From positions 4,226,001 to 4,290,000 of the forward strand of contig NZ_CP045496.1 of NCBI RefSeq assembly GCF_015500075.1: DNA of 64,000 bases, written 5' to 3'. The notes under the pieces were generated by a model, which saw only the letters and a list, made by a program, of their open reading frames with translations, was not told the origin of the DNA and did no database searches. This DNA is from Mesorhizobium sp. INR15 (GTDB lineage: Bacteria > Pseudomonadota > Alphaproteobacteria > Rhizobiales > Rhizobiaceae). The position numbers and the translations under genes are program-made. Shown here piece after piece: positions 8,935 to 17,225 of this stretch. Position 1 is the first letter of the stretch, and the number at the start of each line of letters is the position of its first letter.

Positions 8935-10659
8935 ATGCGACGGCAATTTTTAACATCAACAACGGCCCTTGTCCTGCTACTCGGCGTAGGCAATGCCTAT
9001 GCCGGGATGGATGAGGCAAAAGCCTTTCTGGACAAGGAGATAGGCGGCGTGTCGACGCTTTCCCGCGCCGACCAAGAAAAGCAGATGCAGTGGTTTATCG
9101 ACGCAGCCAAGCCCTTCGCCGGCATGGACATCAAGGTCGTCTCGGAAACCTTGACGACCCACAAGTATGAATCAGAGGTGCTGGCACCGGCTTTTACCGC
9201 CATCACCGGCATCAAGGTCACGCATGACGTTATCCAGGAAGGCGACGTCGTCGAAAAGATTCAGACCCAGATGCAGACCGGCCAGAACATCTATGACGGC
9301 TGGGTCAACGATTCGGATCTGATCGGCACGCACTGGCGCTACCAGCAGGTGCGCAACCTGACCGACTGGATGGCGGGCGAAGGCAAGGACGTCACCGATC
9401 CGATGCTCGACGTCGACGACTTCATCGGCACGAAATTCACCACCGCGCCGGACAAGAAGCTCTACCAGCTGCCTGACCAGCAGTTCGCGAACCTCTACTG
9501 GTTCCGCTACGACTGGTTCAACGACGAGAAGAACAAGGCCGACTTCAAGGCCAAGTATGGCTACGATCTCGGCGTGCCGGTCAACTGGTCAGCCTATGAG
9601 GACATCGCCGAGTTCTTCACCGGCCGTGACGTCAATGGCAAGAAAGTCTATGGCCACATGGACTACGGCAAGAAGGACCCGTCGCTTGGCTGGCGGTTCA
9701 CCGATGCCTGGTTGTCGATGGCCGGCAACGGCGACAAGGGCCTGCCGAACGGCTTGCCGGTCGACGAATGGGGCATCAAGGTCGATGCGAATTCGCGCCC
9801 CGTCGGTTCGTGTACGGCTCGTGGCGGCGACACCAACGGCCCAGCGTCGGTCTATGCCATCCAGAAGTATCTGGATTGGCTGAAGGCCTATGCACCGCCG
9901 GAAGCCCAGGGCATGACCTTCTCCGAGTCCGGTCCCGTGCCGTCGCAAGGCAATGTTGCCCAGCAGATCTTCTGGTACACCGCGTTCACCGCCGACATGG
10001 TCAAGCCCGGCCTGCCGGTGATGAATGACGACGGTACGCCGAAATGGCGCATGGCGCCGTCTCCGCACGGCTCCTACTGGAAGGACGGCATGAAGCTCGG
10101 CTATCAAGACGTCGGCTCCTGGACGCTGATGAAGTCGACGCCGACCGACCGCGCCAAGGCCGCCTGGCTTTATGCGCAGTTCGTCACCTCGAAGACCGTC
10201 GACGTGAAGAAGAGCCAGGTTGGCCTGACCTTCATTCGCGACTCCACCATCCATGACAAGAGCTTCACTGAACGTGCGCCGAAGCTTGGCGGTCTGATCG
10301 AGTTCTATCGCTCGCCGGCCCGTGTGCAGTGGACGCCTACCGGTACCAACGTGCCGGACTATCCAAAGCTGGCACAGCTGTGGTGGCAGAACATCGGCGA
10401 TGCTTCCTCGGGTGCCAAGACGCCACAGGAAGCCATGGATTCTCTCTGCGCCGATCAGGAGAAGGTCATGGCCCGCATCGAGAAATCGGGTGTCCAGGGC
10501 GACATTGGTCCGAAGATGGCCGAAGAGCATGACCTGGCCTACTGGAACGCAGATGCGGTCAAGGGCGGCAATCTCGCGCCTCAGCTGAAGCTAGAGCAGG
10601 AGAAGGACAAGCCGATCACCATCAACTACGACGAACTGGTGAAGAGCTGGCAGAAGTAA
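8935..10659 (+). CDS. glpV: Glycerol ABC transporter periplasmic binding protein GlpV
   Basis: A 574-residue extracellular solute-binding protein (family 1 type). Residues 1-23 form a Sec signal peptide ending AYA-G. The mature protein has the two-lobe architecture implied by long alpha/beta segments, and it is larger than most sugar-binding proteins (about 400 residues). GGAGG precedes ATG 8935. It lies last of the transporter genes, between two stem-loops, and is followed by glpK. Its operon position indicates that it captures glycerol in the periplasm and delivers it to GlpPQ. Confidence 0.87.
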   Translation: MRRQFLTSTTALVLLLGVGNAYAGMDEAKAFLDKEIGGVSTLSRADQEKQMQWFIDAAKPFAGMDIKVVSETLTTHKYESEVLAPAFTAITGIKVTHDVIQEGDVVEKIQTQMQTGQNIYDGWVNDSDLIGTHWRYQQVRNLTDWMAGEGKDVTDPMLDVDDFIGTKFTTAPDKKLYQLPDQQFANLYWFRYDWFNDEKNKADFKAKYGYDLGVPVNWSAYEDIAEFFTGRDVNGKKVYGHMDYGKKDPSLGWRFTDAWLSMAGNGDKGLPNGLPVDEWGIKVDANSRPVGSCTARGGDTNGPASVYAIQKYLDWLKAYAPPEAQGMTFSESGPVPSQGNVAQQIFWYTAFTADMVKPGLPVMNDDGTPKWRMAPSPHGSYWKDGMKLGYQDVGSWTLMKSTPTDRAKAAWLYAQFVTSKTVDVKKSQVGLTFIRDSTIHDKSFTERAPKLGGLIEFYRSPARVQWTPTGTNVPDYPKLAQLWWQNIGDASSGAKTPQEAMDSLCADQEKVMARIEKSGVQGDIGPKMAEEHDLAYWNADAVKGGNLAPQLKLEQEKDKPITINYDELVKSWQK

Positions 10660-10699
10660 GACTGTCCTATGCGGGCGCTCGCGCCCATATGAAACTAGG

Positions 10700-10724
10700 G
10701 GGAGGCGGCACGTTGCCGTCTCCC
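10700..10724 (+). promoter_or_regulatory. Intercistronic stem-loop between glpV and glpK
   Basis: GGGAGGCGGCA and TGCCGTCTCCC form an 11-bp stem with one G-T pair and a three-base loop, followed by a weak T-rich TTGTTT. This could act as a partial terminator or 3' stabiliser that keeps glpV message above glpK. A start for glpK upstream of this hairpin is unlikely, because it would translate through the stem. Confidence 0.5.
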
Positions 10725-10754
10725 TTGTTTGCATCGACGGCGGAGGAGGTGGGA

Positions 10755-12248
10755 ATGAGTGGTTTTATCCTGGCAATCGACCAAGGCACGACATCGAGCC
10801 GGGCGATCCTGTTTGATGACGACATGAAAGTCGTCGGCAGCGGCCAGAAGGAATTCACCCAGCACTATCCCGCCTCCGGCTGGGTCGAGCACGATCCGGA
10901 GGAAATCTGGGCGAGTGTGGTGGCGACCGTGAAAGTCGCGCTGAAGAAGGCCGGCCGCGACGCGTCGGAGGTGGCCGCACTGGGGATTACAAACCAGCGT
11001 GAAACCGTTGTCATCTGGGACAAGGCAACCGGAAAGCCAATCCACAACGCCATTGTCTGGCAGGACCGCCGCACCGCGCCGCTATGCCAGAAACTGAAGA
11101 AGCAGGGCTTGGAGAAGACTTTCACCAAAAAGACCGGCCTGCTGCTCGATCCGTATTTTTCCGGCACCAAGATCGCTTGGATGCTGGACAAGGTGAAGGG
11201 TGCGAGGAAACGCGCCGAGAAGGGCGAGCTTCTGGCCGGCACCATCGACAGTTTCCTGATCTGGCGGCTGACCGGCGGCAGAGTTCACGCCACGGATGCC
11301 ACCAATGCCTCGCGTACGCTGGTCTTTAACATCGAGAAGAATATCTGGGACGACGAGCTTCTGGGCATCCTCAAGATACCGGTGAGGATGCTGCCCGAGG
11401 TGAAGGATTGCGCCGATGACTATGGGGCGACGGAGAAGGATCTCTTTGGTGCCGAGATAAAAATCCTTGGCGTTGCCGGCGACCAGCACGCGGCAACCAT
11501 TGGTCAGGCCTGTTTTGAGCCGGGCATGATGAAATCCACCTACGGCACCGGCTGCTTCGCGCTGCTCAACACCGGTGCGGATCTGGTCCGGTCGAAAAAC
11601 CGGCTGCTGACGACCATCGCCTACCGGCTTAACGGCAAGACCACTTATGCGCTGGAAGGTTCGATCTTCATCGCAGGGGCAGCCGTGCAGTGGCTGCGCG
11701 ATGGCATCAAGGTGATCGGCAAGGCCGAGCAGAGCGGCAAATTGGCGGCCGAGGCCGATCCGACGCAGAATGTCTATCTGGTGCCGGCCTTTGTCGGGCT
11801 GGGCGCACCGCATTGGGATGCCGAGGCACGCGGCGCCATTTTCGGACTGACGCGCAATTCCGGGCCGGCGGAGTTCGCCCGCGCCGCGCTCGAAGCCGTC
11901 GCCTACCAGACGCGCGACCTGCTTGACGCGATGCGCAAGGATTGGAAGGGAGCCTCGGCAAAGACGGTGCTGCGGGTCGACGGCGGCATGGTGGCATCGG
12001 ACTGGACCATGCAGCGTCTCGCCGACATTCTCGACGCACCGGTCGATCGCCCGACCATTCTTGAAACGACGGCGCTGGGAGCGGCGTGGTTGGCAGGTTC
12101 GAAAGCCGGCGTCTGGCCGGATGCCAGGAAATTCGCGAAAAGCTGGGCGCTTGAACGACGATTCAAGCCTGAGATGGCGGCTTCTGTCCGTTCCGCCAAG
12201 CTTGCAGGCTGGCGCGATGCCGTGCGAAGGACGTTGAGCACCAAATGA
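10755..12248 (+). CDS. glpK: Glycerol kinase
   Basis: A 497-residue FGGY-family kinase that phosphorylates glycerol to sn-glycerol 3-phosphate with ATP. N-terminal AIDQGTTSSRAILFD and the central GVAGDQHAATIGQ, KSTYGTGCF and RVDGGMVASDW motifs are all present. I place the start at ATG 10755, after GGAGGTGGGA; a frame 66 bases longer runs through the upstream stem-loop. It is the last gene of the glp operon and traps glycerol brought in by GlpSTPQUV. A terminator follows. Confidence 0.96.
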   Translation: MSGFILAIDQGTTSSRAILFDDDMKVVGSGQKEFTQHYPASGWVEHDPEEIWASVVATVKVALKKAGRDASEVAALGITNQRETVVIWDKATGKPIHNAIVWQDRRTAPLCQKLKKQGLEKTFTKKTGLLLDPYFSGTKIAWMLDKVKGARKRAEKGELLAGTIDSFLIWRLTGGRVHATDATNASRTLVFNIEKNIWDDELLGILKIPVRMLPEVKDCADDYGATEKDLFGAEIKILGVAGDQHAATIGQACFEPGMMKSTYGTGCFALLNTGADLVRSKNRLLTTIAYRLNGKTTYALEGSIFIAGAAVQWLRDGIKVIGKAEQSGKLAAEADPTQNVYLVPAFVGLGAPHWDAEARGAIFGLTRNSGPAEFARAALEAVAYQTRDLLDAMRKDWKGASAKTVLRVDGGMVASDWTMQRLADILDAPVDRPTILETTALGAAWLAGSKAGVWPDARKFAKSWALERRFKPEMAASVRSAKLAGWRDAVRRTLSTK

Positions 12249-12252
12249 AAAG

Positions 12253-12280
12253 CCCGCGCCGTTTCCAGCGCGGGTTCTTC
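12253..12280 (+). terminator. Terminator of the glp operon
   Basis: CCCGCGC and GCGCGGG pair around an eight-base loop and are followed by TTCTTCT, five bases after the glpK stop. It closes the operon that begins at glpD and separates it from the convergent BA14K gene. Confidence 0.7.
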
Positions 12281-12306
12281 TACTCAACAGTTAGTATTTA
12301 TTCCGG

Positions 12307-12807
12307 TCAGTAGGGCGAACGGCACTGCTGGCGAGGGCCGTTGTAGGGCTGGAATGTGTTGTCCGACGCGCGGTAGCTTCTGTACTGGTCATAGCACCAC
12401 TGCACGTGTGAATTGCCCTGATAGACACGGTTCTGGTTGTTGTTGATGATCGCGCCGGTCACCAACGCGCCTGCCGCGAAAGCCGCGAGCGGGAACCAGT
12501 TGTCGCCGTGACGGCGATAGCCTGGACGATAGTCGCGGTAGCCGCGATGGCCGTTCCAATACGCTCCACGATCGTCATTGCGGCTGCGATTCCATCCACG
12601 GGAATCGCCGCCTCGCTTTCTCCACTGGAAGTTTCCGCCCTGAAGGTCGCCATTGCGGTTCTCTACCAGTTGCAGCCCAGACATCCCAGGCGATGCCGCA
12701 GGCGCCATAGGCAACGGAATCGGCGCGGCGTTCACCGGCACCGCGGCAGCAGCCGCGAACGAAACTGACAGTGTGGCCGCCATAAGACCCGATATGATCT
12801 TGTTCAT
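12307..12807 (-). CDS. BA14K family exported protein
   Basis: A 166-residue exported protein. Residues 1-27 look like a signal peptide ending VNA-A. A long Arg/Gly/Asn/Tyr-rich hydrophilic stretch follows, then one hydrophobic segment (WFPLAAFAAGALVTGAII) and the C-terminal WCYDQYRSYRASDNTFQPYNGPRQQC block. That block is the hallmark of the BA14K (Brucella 14-kDa immunoreactive protein) family. The start at 12807 follows AAGGAG at good spacing. Family members are thought to be surface or periplasmic and lectin-like. No partner gene is evident. Confidence 0.85.
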   Translation of the reverse strand: MNKIISGLMAATLSVSFAAAAAVPVNAAPIPLPMAPAASPGMSGLQLVENRNGDLQGGNFQWRKRGGDSRGWNRSRNDDRGAYWNGHRGYRDYRPGYRRHGDNWFPLAAFAAGALVTGAIINNNQNRVYQGNSHVQWCYDQYRSYRASDNTFQPYNGPRQQCRSPY

Positions 12808-13100
12808 GATCTTCTCCTTGAAAGGGTGGTTGACGTCCCTTGTGGCGAGGAAACGAGCGCGCCGGTCTATTGTTCCGGAAAAAATGCCAAGTTGCTGAAT
12901 TGTAATGTTTCTCCGGGGCGCTTCCCGAGGAACGAATGGCGCAACAAGCTTGCTGGAACTCCGCCTTTCCCTGACACATGGCCGATATCTGAAAGCCGAT
13001 GTCCCGCCCTTTGCGGGTGCTTTGCCCACATTGGCGCAAGCGGCTTTTGATGCGTTGCGGCACTTCGGGAAAGCAAGGCTTGCAAGCCCGCTTTTTCCGG

Positions 13101-13129
13101 TTGACCGGTCGAGGCACTCTCCCTATGTT
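13101..13129 (+). promoter_or_regulatory. Promoter of tRNA-Lys
   Basis: TTGACC (13101-13106) and TATGTT (13124-13129) are spaced by 17 bases and end 36 bases before the tRNA. This is the only clear signal in the 358-base stretch between the BA14K start (12807) and the tRNA. I see no convincing gene in the rest of that stretch. Confidence 0.6.
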
Positions 13130-13165
13130 CCGCGCAATTTCGAGGGCAGCCTTTCGCGCCCACGG

Positions 13166-13241
13166 GAGCGCGTAGCTCAGCCGGTAGAGCAACTGACTTT
13201 TAATCAGTAGGTCATGGGTTCGAATCCCATCGCGCTCACCA
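13166..13241 (+). tRNA. tRNA-Lys (anticodon UUU)
   Basis: The 76 bases include an encoded CCA end. The acceptor stem GAGCGCG pairs with CGCGCTC (13231-13237). The D-arm is GCTC...GAGC, the anticodon loop is CTTTTAA with TTT at 13199-13201, and the T-arm is GGGTTCGAATCCC. All arms pair. The 3' end is repeated 2.2 kb downstream, which suggests this gene has served as an integration target. Confidence 0.97.
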
Positions 13242-13422
13242 CAATCGCAAAATAGATCAATATTTTGAGAGAGGTTAGGGCGCCTTGCGACGCCTCGTGG
13301 AAATGGTGTCCACACCATGTCCGCGCGTCTCGATCACTCACCCAAACTGCTGGTCGGTGGAATGAGGCTGCGGAACAAGTCGGTCGTATTCCGCTGAGTC
13401 CGGCATGGCGGCCGGCTCTGCA

Positions 13423-14178
13423 TCACTGCTGCAATTCGGCCAGCGCCCTCTCCAGCGGGGCCATTGAGATCTGGATCGGGCCGGCAAAAGCCACGTCCAT
13501 ATCGAAGATCAGGTAGATGGCCCCGGAAACCAGGGCCGCCGACACCATGTAAGTCGTAACGGTGATCGTATTCCGTGGCGCCCTGAACCCGAAACTGGCG
13601 AAGATCAACACCAGCCAGGCAACCAGCATGGAAATCATCGGTACGGGGATCGTGCCCTCCGACTGCTCGATCAAAACCCAGCGCAGTTCCGTCACCTTCT
13701 GCAGATGCTGACGGGCTTCCTGCAGCAAGGAGCCGTGCATGTCATCCGGTGGCGCCAGGGCACTCAGCCTGTTGCCTATCTCAATAAGAAGGTGCTCCGA
13801 CAACCTATTGGCAATGTTTGGCGCTTCATGCGTAGGCGAGTCCTGACCCGTCACCCGCTGCACATAGACGACAAGCGGCTGACGCACCCCGTCAGCCTCC
13901 GGCCCATATTGCCTAATCGACCGGTCGAGAAGGATCAGCTCCGTCGCATAGGCGTGGACATTGCGATCGATCGACTCGAAGGTATTCTTTGCCGAGTTGA
14001 TCATCAGGCCGAGCATCAGCGAGGTCATGACACCGAACAGATTGGCGGCGAGCCGAACCACGGTGTTCGTGTCGTCGTCACGATGTTTGGCCGGCAACGT
14101 CGGCCAGATCGCCATGCTGGTGAGCGCCGCCGCCACCAGGCACACGAAGATTACCATTGCGATCAAAGCTTCGCGCAT
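13423..14178 (-). CDS. DUF4239 membrane protein
   Basis: A 251-residue protein with two N-terminal membrane segments (about 5-25 and 43-62), a charged middle region containing SAKNTFESIDRNVHAYATELILLDR, and two C-terminal segments (about 183-200 and 208-227). This is the layout of the DUF4239 bestrophin-like family, whose function is not established. It lies on the opposite strand inside the segment bounded by tRNA-Lys and the tRNA fragment, so it may be part of the inserted material. No further function can be supported. Confidence 0.7.
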   Translation of the reverse strand: MREALIAMVIFVCLVAAALTSMAIWPTLPAKHRDDDTNTVVRLAANLFGVMTSLMLGLMINSAKNTFESIDRNVHAYATELILLDRSIRQYGPEADGVRQPLVVYVQRVTGQDSPTHEAPNIANRLSEHLLIEIGNRLSALAPPDDMHGSLLQEARQHLQKVTELRWVLIEQSEGTIPVPMISMLVAWLVLIFASFGFRAPRNTITVTTYMVSAALVSGAIYLIFDMDVAFAGPIQISMAPLERALAELQQ

Positions 14179-14419
14179 GCCGCTATTTCTTCACCGCGCG
14201 CGTCCCGCCACCTGAAAACGACAATGCGACCATGGTTGGGCCGTCGTCGGTAGAGTCCGGGATGAAGGCGGGCGAGCCCGGCCCGCTCTGTGTCAAATGG
14301 GTTGATCGACTCGACATCGCCTGTCGTGCAACCGGTTGACGGCGATTCCACCAACGCAAGCCGGGTCGCACGCCTGAGCATCAAGGATCCCCGTGTCCCC
14401 GATCGCGATGACTGGTGTA

Positions 14420-15139
14420 TCATTCGATGTAAGTCACCACACCCGTTTGGAGATCATAGATCGCCGCGACTATCTTCAGCTTGCCCGTCCCGATGAGACC
14501 CGCCAGCAGCTTGCTCGACGTGGTCAGGCGCCTCGCTGTCCTTCGCGCGCTTTCCTTGGCGGTGTTGTCGACGAAATCGCCGGCTTCGCTCCGCACTGCT
14601 ATCGCCGCAGGCAGGATCGGCTCGATCATCGGGCCAATCGCGCCCGGATAAGTCGCGTTCTTGGTGACCACGTCGCACGCCGCCTTGACGGCGCCGCAGT
14701 TCGTGTGCGCCAGAACGACGATCAAGGGTGAGCCGAGTACCGCCGCGCCGTACTCGACCGTGCCGAGCGTAGCGGTGTCGACGAGGTTGCCGGCATTGCG
14801 GGCGACGAACAGTTCTCCAACGCCGTGACCGCCGAAGATCAGCTCCGGCGGAACACGACTGTCGGCGCAACTGATGATCGTGGCCCAGGGGGCCTGATGT
14901 GCGGCGACAGCGTTTCGCTGCGCAGCGAGATCGATAGAGCAGAGTTCCGGATGGCTGACATAGCTTTCGTTACCGGATTTTAGCGCAGCGAGTGCTTCAT
15001 CGAGGGTCAGCGGTGTCACAGCGCCTTCGGCAGCGCGCGCCGACCACGCCGCTCCACCAACACCGAACGCAAGAAGTCCCGCGCCGACCTTGAGGAAATC
15101 ACGCCGGCCGACTCCTTCACCATCGCAGGTACTGCACAC
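14420..15139 (-). CDS. Tat-exported beta-class carbonic anhydrase
   Basis: A 239-residue beta-carbonic anhydrase that interconverts CO2 and bicarbonate. The zinc ligands are C91, H145 and C148 (HTNC), and the D93-R95 dyad of CADSR is intact, so it should be active. The N-terminus carries a twin-arginine motif RRDFLK (12-17) and a hydrophobic stretch ending ARA, which indicates export of the folded enzyme to the periplasm. Most beta enzymes of bacteria are cytosolic. It lies in the segment between tRNA-Lys and its duplicated 3' end, next to a DUF4239 gene. Confidence 0.88.
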   Translation of the reverse strand: MCSTCDGEGVGRRDFLKVGAGLLAFGVGGAAWSARAAEGAVTPLTLDEALAALKSGNESYVSHPELCSIDLAAQRNAVAAHQAPWATIISCADSRVPPELIFGGHGVGELFVARNAGNLVDTATLGTVEYGAAVLGSPLIVVLAHTNCGAVKAACDVVTKNATYPGAIGPMIEPILPAAIAVRSEAGDFVDNTAKESARRTARRLTTSSKLLAGLIGTGKLKIVAAIYDLQTGVVTYIE

Positions 15140-15406
15140 TGTTCAGCTCCATTGCCCATTGTTCAACAATGAATATGCTCTTGCTCTAATATAGAGGCAA
15201 GGAGATTGGGCCGCTTAATAGCACCGTCACTTCTCCCTCCTGTCGTGAGGACACCGTGATCCAGCGGACTGGCATGTGCCATATCCTGAACGCAGAGGGT
15301 TTTGCGGGAGCAAACTTCCGTTATGCGGCGGACTCGCCAGCGCCGATCGGCGACAATGTTCACAGGCCGGTTTGACCCACACGGATGGCTAAGAACGAAT
15401 TCTTGA

Positions 15407-15444
15407 CCAGCAAGTCAGGGGTTCGAATCCCATCGCGCCCACCA
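15407..15444 (+). repeat. tRNA-Lys 3'-end fragment, probable attachment-site remnant
   Basis: GGGTTCGAATCCCATCGCGC (15419-15438) is identical to 20 bases of the tRNA-Lys T-arm and acceptor (13214-13233). It is followed by CCACCA, where the tRNA has TCACCA. About 11 further bases upstream are similar. No D-arm or anticodon arm pairs here, so this is not a tRNA gene. The rest of the 310-base gap between the carbonic anhydrase and dprA holds nothing I recognise. The direct repeat brackets 13242-15406 like the two ends of an integrated element. Confidence 0.75.
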
Positions 15445-15449
15445 AGATT

Positions 15450-16583
15450 TCAGGAATTCCCGAACACTAGCGAGACATGACCGCCAGCGTGGCGTTCCAG
15501 CCGGCCGGCGAGGTCGAGTTCCAGCAGCACCATGAAAACCTGGGCGGGATGCAGGCCGGTGTGCCGGATGATCTCGTCGACCGACACCGGCGTCGGCCCC
15601 AGCGCTTCAAGGACGCGGGCGCGGTCGCTTTCGCGGGGCGGGGGCGTTGCTGAGAAGTCGGGTGGCTCTTCAAACGGCGGCATGTCGGGAGCCCGCATTC
15701 CGGTTAGCGGCGCGATGGCGCTGGAAATGTCGGCTGCTTCGGTGACCAGGGTCGCGCCATCCTTCAGCAGGCCGTTGGTGCCGGCAGCGCGCGGATCGAG
15801 CGGTGAGCCCGGCACGGCGAAGACCAGCCGGCCCATTTCGCCGGCAAGCCTGGCGCTGATCAAAGACCCTGAGCGTAGTGCTGCCTCGACCACGACAAGC
15901 CCAAGGACAGCACCGGCGACCAGACGGTTGCGGCGGGGAAAGTCCTGCGCGCGCGGCTGCCAGCCGAACGGCATTTCCGAAATAATGGCGCCGCGCTCGG
16001 CGATCTCATCGCACAAGCCGACATTTTCCGGCGGGTAGGGCAAGTCGAGGCCGCCAGCGAGCACACCGATCGTGCCGGTCGGCAGGCTGCCTTGATGCGC
16101 CGCGGTGTCGATGCCGCGTGCCAGGCCCGAGACGATGCCATAGCCGTCACGGCCAAGATCCGCCGCCAGCATCCTGGCCATCTTGATGCCGGCCAGCGAG
16201 GCGTTGCGGGCGCCGACAATGGCGACCGCAGGCAGCCGGAACACGGCGCTGTTGCCCCTGACGGCCAACAGTGGGGGTGGATTGTCCATGTTGCGCAGCA
16301 GTGGCGGGTAGTCCGGCTCGCCTATGCCGATGAAGCGGGCACCGGCTTTGTGAGCCGCCTCCATCTCGGCTTCGGCCTCTGCTATGGAAGGAATACGGAC
16401 GATGCGGTTGGCGCCGCCCGAAATCATCAGTTCAGGCAACATTTCGAGCGCGACTTCAGCTGAACCGAAGCGGTTGATCAGGTCACGAAAGGTGGCTGGG
16501 CCGACATTCTGGGTGCGGATCAGCCGCAGCCAGCTCAGCCGCTGCCGGTCGCTGAGGCGCGGCCCGGCGGCGGGCTCGCTCAC
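15450..16583 (-). CDS. dprA: DNA-processing protein DprA
   Basis: A 377-residue protein that binds incoming single-stranded DNA and loads RecA during natural transformation. It has an N-terminal SAM-like region, then a Rossmann-fold domain with VAIVGARNAS, GIVSGLARGIDTAAHQG and FPRRNRLVAG, and a C-terminal winged-helix (VDEIIRHTGLHPAQV). All of these are expected for DprA. Its start overlaps the plsY stop by four bases (ATGA), so the two genes are co-transcribed. The window also carries comEC. Confidence 0.93.
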   Translation of the reverse strand: MSEPAAGPRLSDRQRLSWLRLIRTQNVGPATFRDLINRFGSAEVALEMLPELMISGGANRIVRIPSIAEAEAEMEAAHKAGARFIGIGEPDYPPLLRNMDNPPPLLAVRGNSAVFRLPAVAIVGARNASLAGIKMARMLAADLGRDGYGIVSGLARGIDTAAHQGSLPTGTIGVLAGGLDLPYPPENVGLCDEIAERGAIISEMPFGWQPRAQDFPRRNRLVAGAVLGLVVVEAALRSGSLISARLAGEMGRLVFAVPGSPLDPRAAGTNGLLKDGATLVTEAADISSAIAPLTGMRAPDMPPFEEPPDFSATPPPRESDRARVLEALGPTPVSVDEIIRHTGLHPAQVFMVLLELDLAGRLERHAGGHVSLVFGNS

Positions 16584-17167
16584 CCCTTGGCTCCGATCTT
16601 GCCCTCGGTGCCGGCGAGCAGCCGTGAAATGTTGGCCCGGTGTTTAAGGATGACAATCAGGCTCATCACCACGAACAGGCCGGCAACTTGCGGAGTGCTG
16701 AGGACATAGAGAGCGATCGGTACGACGATCGCCGCGGTCAGCGCGGCCAGCGACGAGTAGCGGAAGAGGAAAGCCATCGCCAGCCAGACGACAGCGAAGA
16801 TCAGCGCCACCTGCCAGGCGAGGCCGATCAGCACGCCGAGATAGGTGGCGACGCCCTTGCCGCCCTTGAAGCCCAGCCAGACTGGAAAGAGATGGCCGAT
16901 GAAAGCGCCGAGACCGGCCAAAGGACCAAGGTCCGGCGCAAAGTGGCCGACAATGAGAACGGCAGCCGTGCCCTTGAGCGCGTCAAGCAGCAGCGTGGCG
17001 GCGGCAAGGCCTTTGTTGCCTGTGCGCAAAACATTGGTGGCGCCGATGTTGCCGGAGCCGATCTTGCGCACATCGCCAAGGCCGGCCGCGCGCGTGAGCA
17101 GCAGTCCGAAGGGAATCGAGCCGAGGAGATAGCCGAACACCAATGCCAGGATCAGGCTGTAAGTCAT
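16580..17167 (-). CDS. plsY: Acyl-phosphate glycerol-3-phosphate acyltransferase PlsY
   Basis: A 195-residue integral membrane enzyme that transfers an acyl group from acyl phosphate to glycerol 3-phosphate, the first step of phospholipid synthesis. PlsY motifs are present: GSIPFG near the N-terminus, GSGNIGATNVLR, FPVWLGFKGGKGVAT and the C-terminal LKHRANISRLLAGTE. Start ATG 17167 is the family-conserved MTYSL-type start; longer upstream extensions lack similarity. It precedes and overlaps dprA. Confidence 0.95.
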   Translation of the reverse strand: MTYSLILALVFGYLLGSIPFGLLLTRAAGLGDVRKIGSGNIGATNVLRTGNKGLAAATLLLDALKGTAAVLIVGHFAPDLGPLAGLGAFIGHLFPVWLGFKGGKGVATYLGVLIGLAWQVALIFAVVWLAMAFLFRYSSLAALTAAIVVPIALYVLSTPQVAGLFVVMSLIVILKHRANISRLLAGTEGKIGAKG

Positions 17168-17225
17168 TGTTTCCCCCGCATTTCCCCTGGCAGATCGATT
17201 TCGTGCGCTGTGCGCGACGGCAGAT

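Noticed and set aside
12808..13165. Short frames between the BA14K gene and tRNA-Lys
   Set aside because: They overlap each other on both strands, lack ribosome sites and contain the tRNA promoter; none looks like a protein.
15163..15363. A 66-codon minus-strand frame between the carbonic anhydrase and dprA
   Set aside because: Arg/Cys-rich translation with no similarity I know, no ribosome-binding site, and position next to the tRNA fragment suggest chance.
15407..15444. A second tRNA gene
   Set aside because: Only the T-arm and acceptor 3' strand match; there is no D-arm, anticodon arm or pairing 5' acceptor strand.
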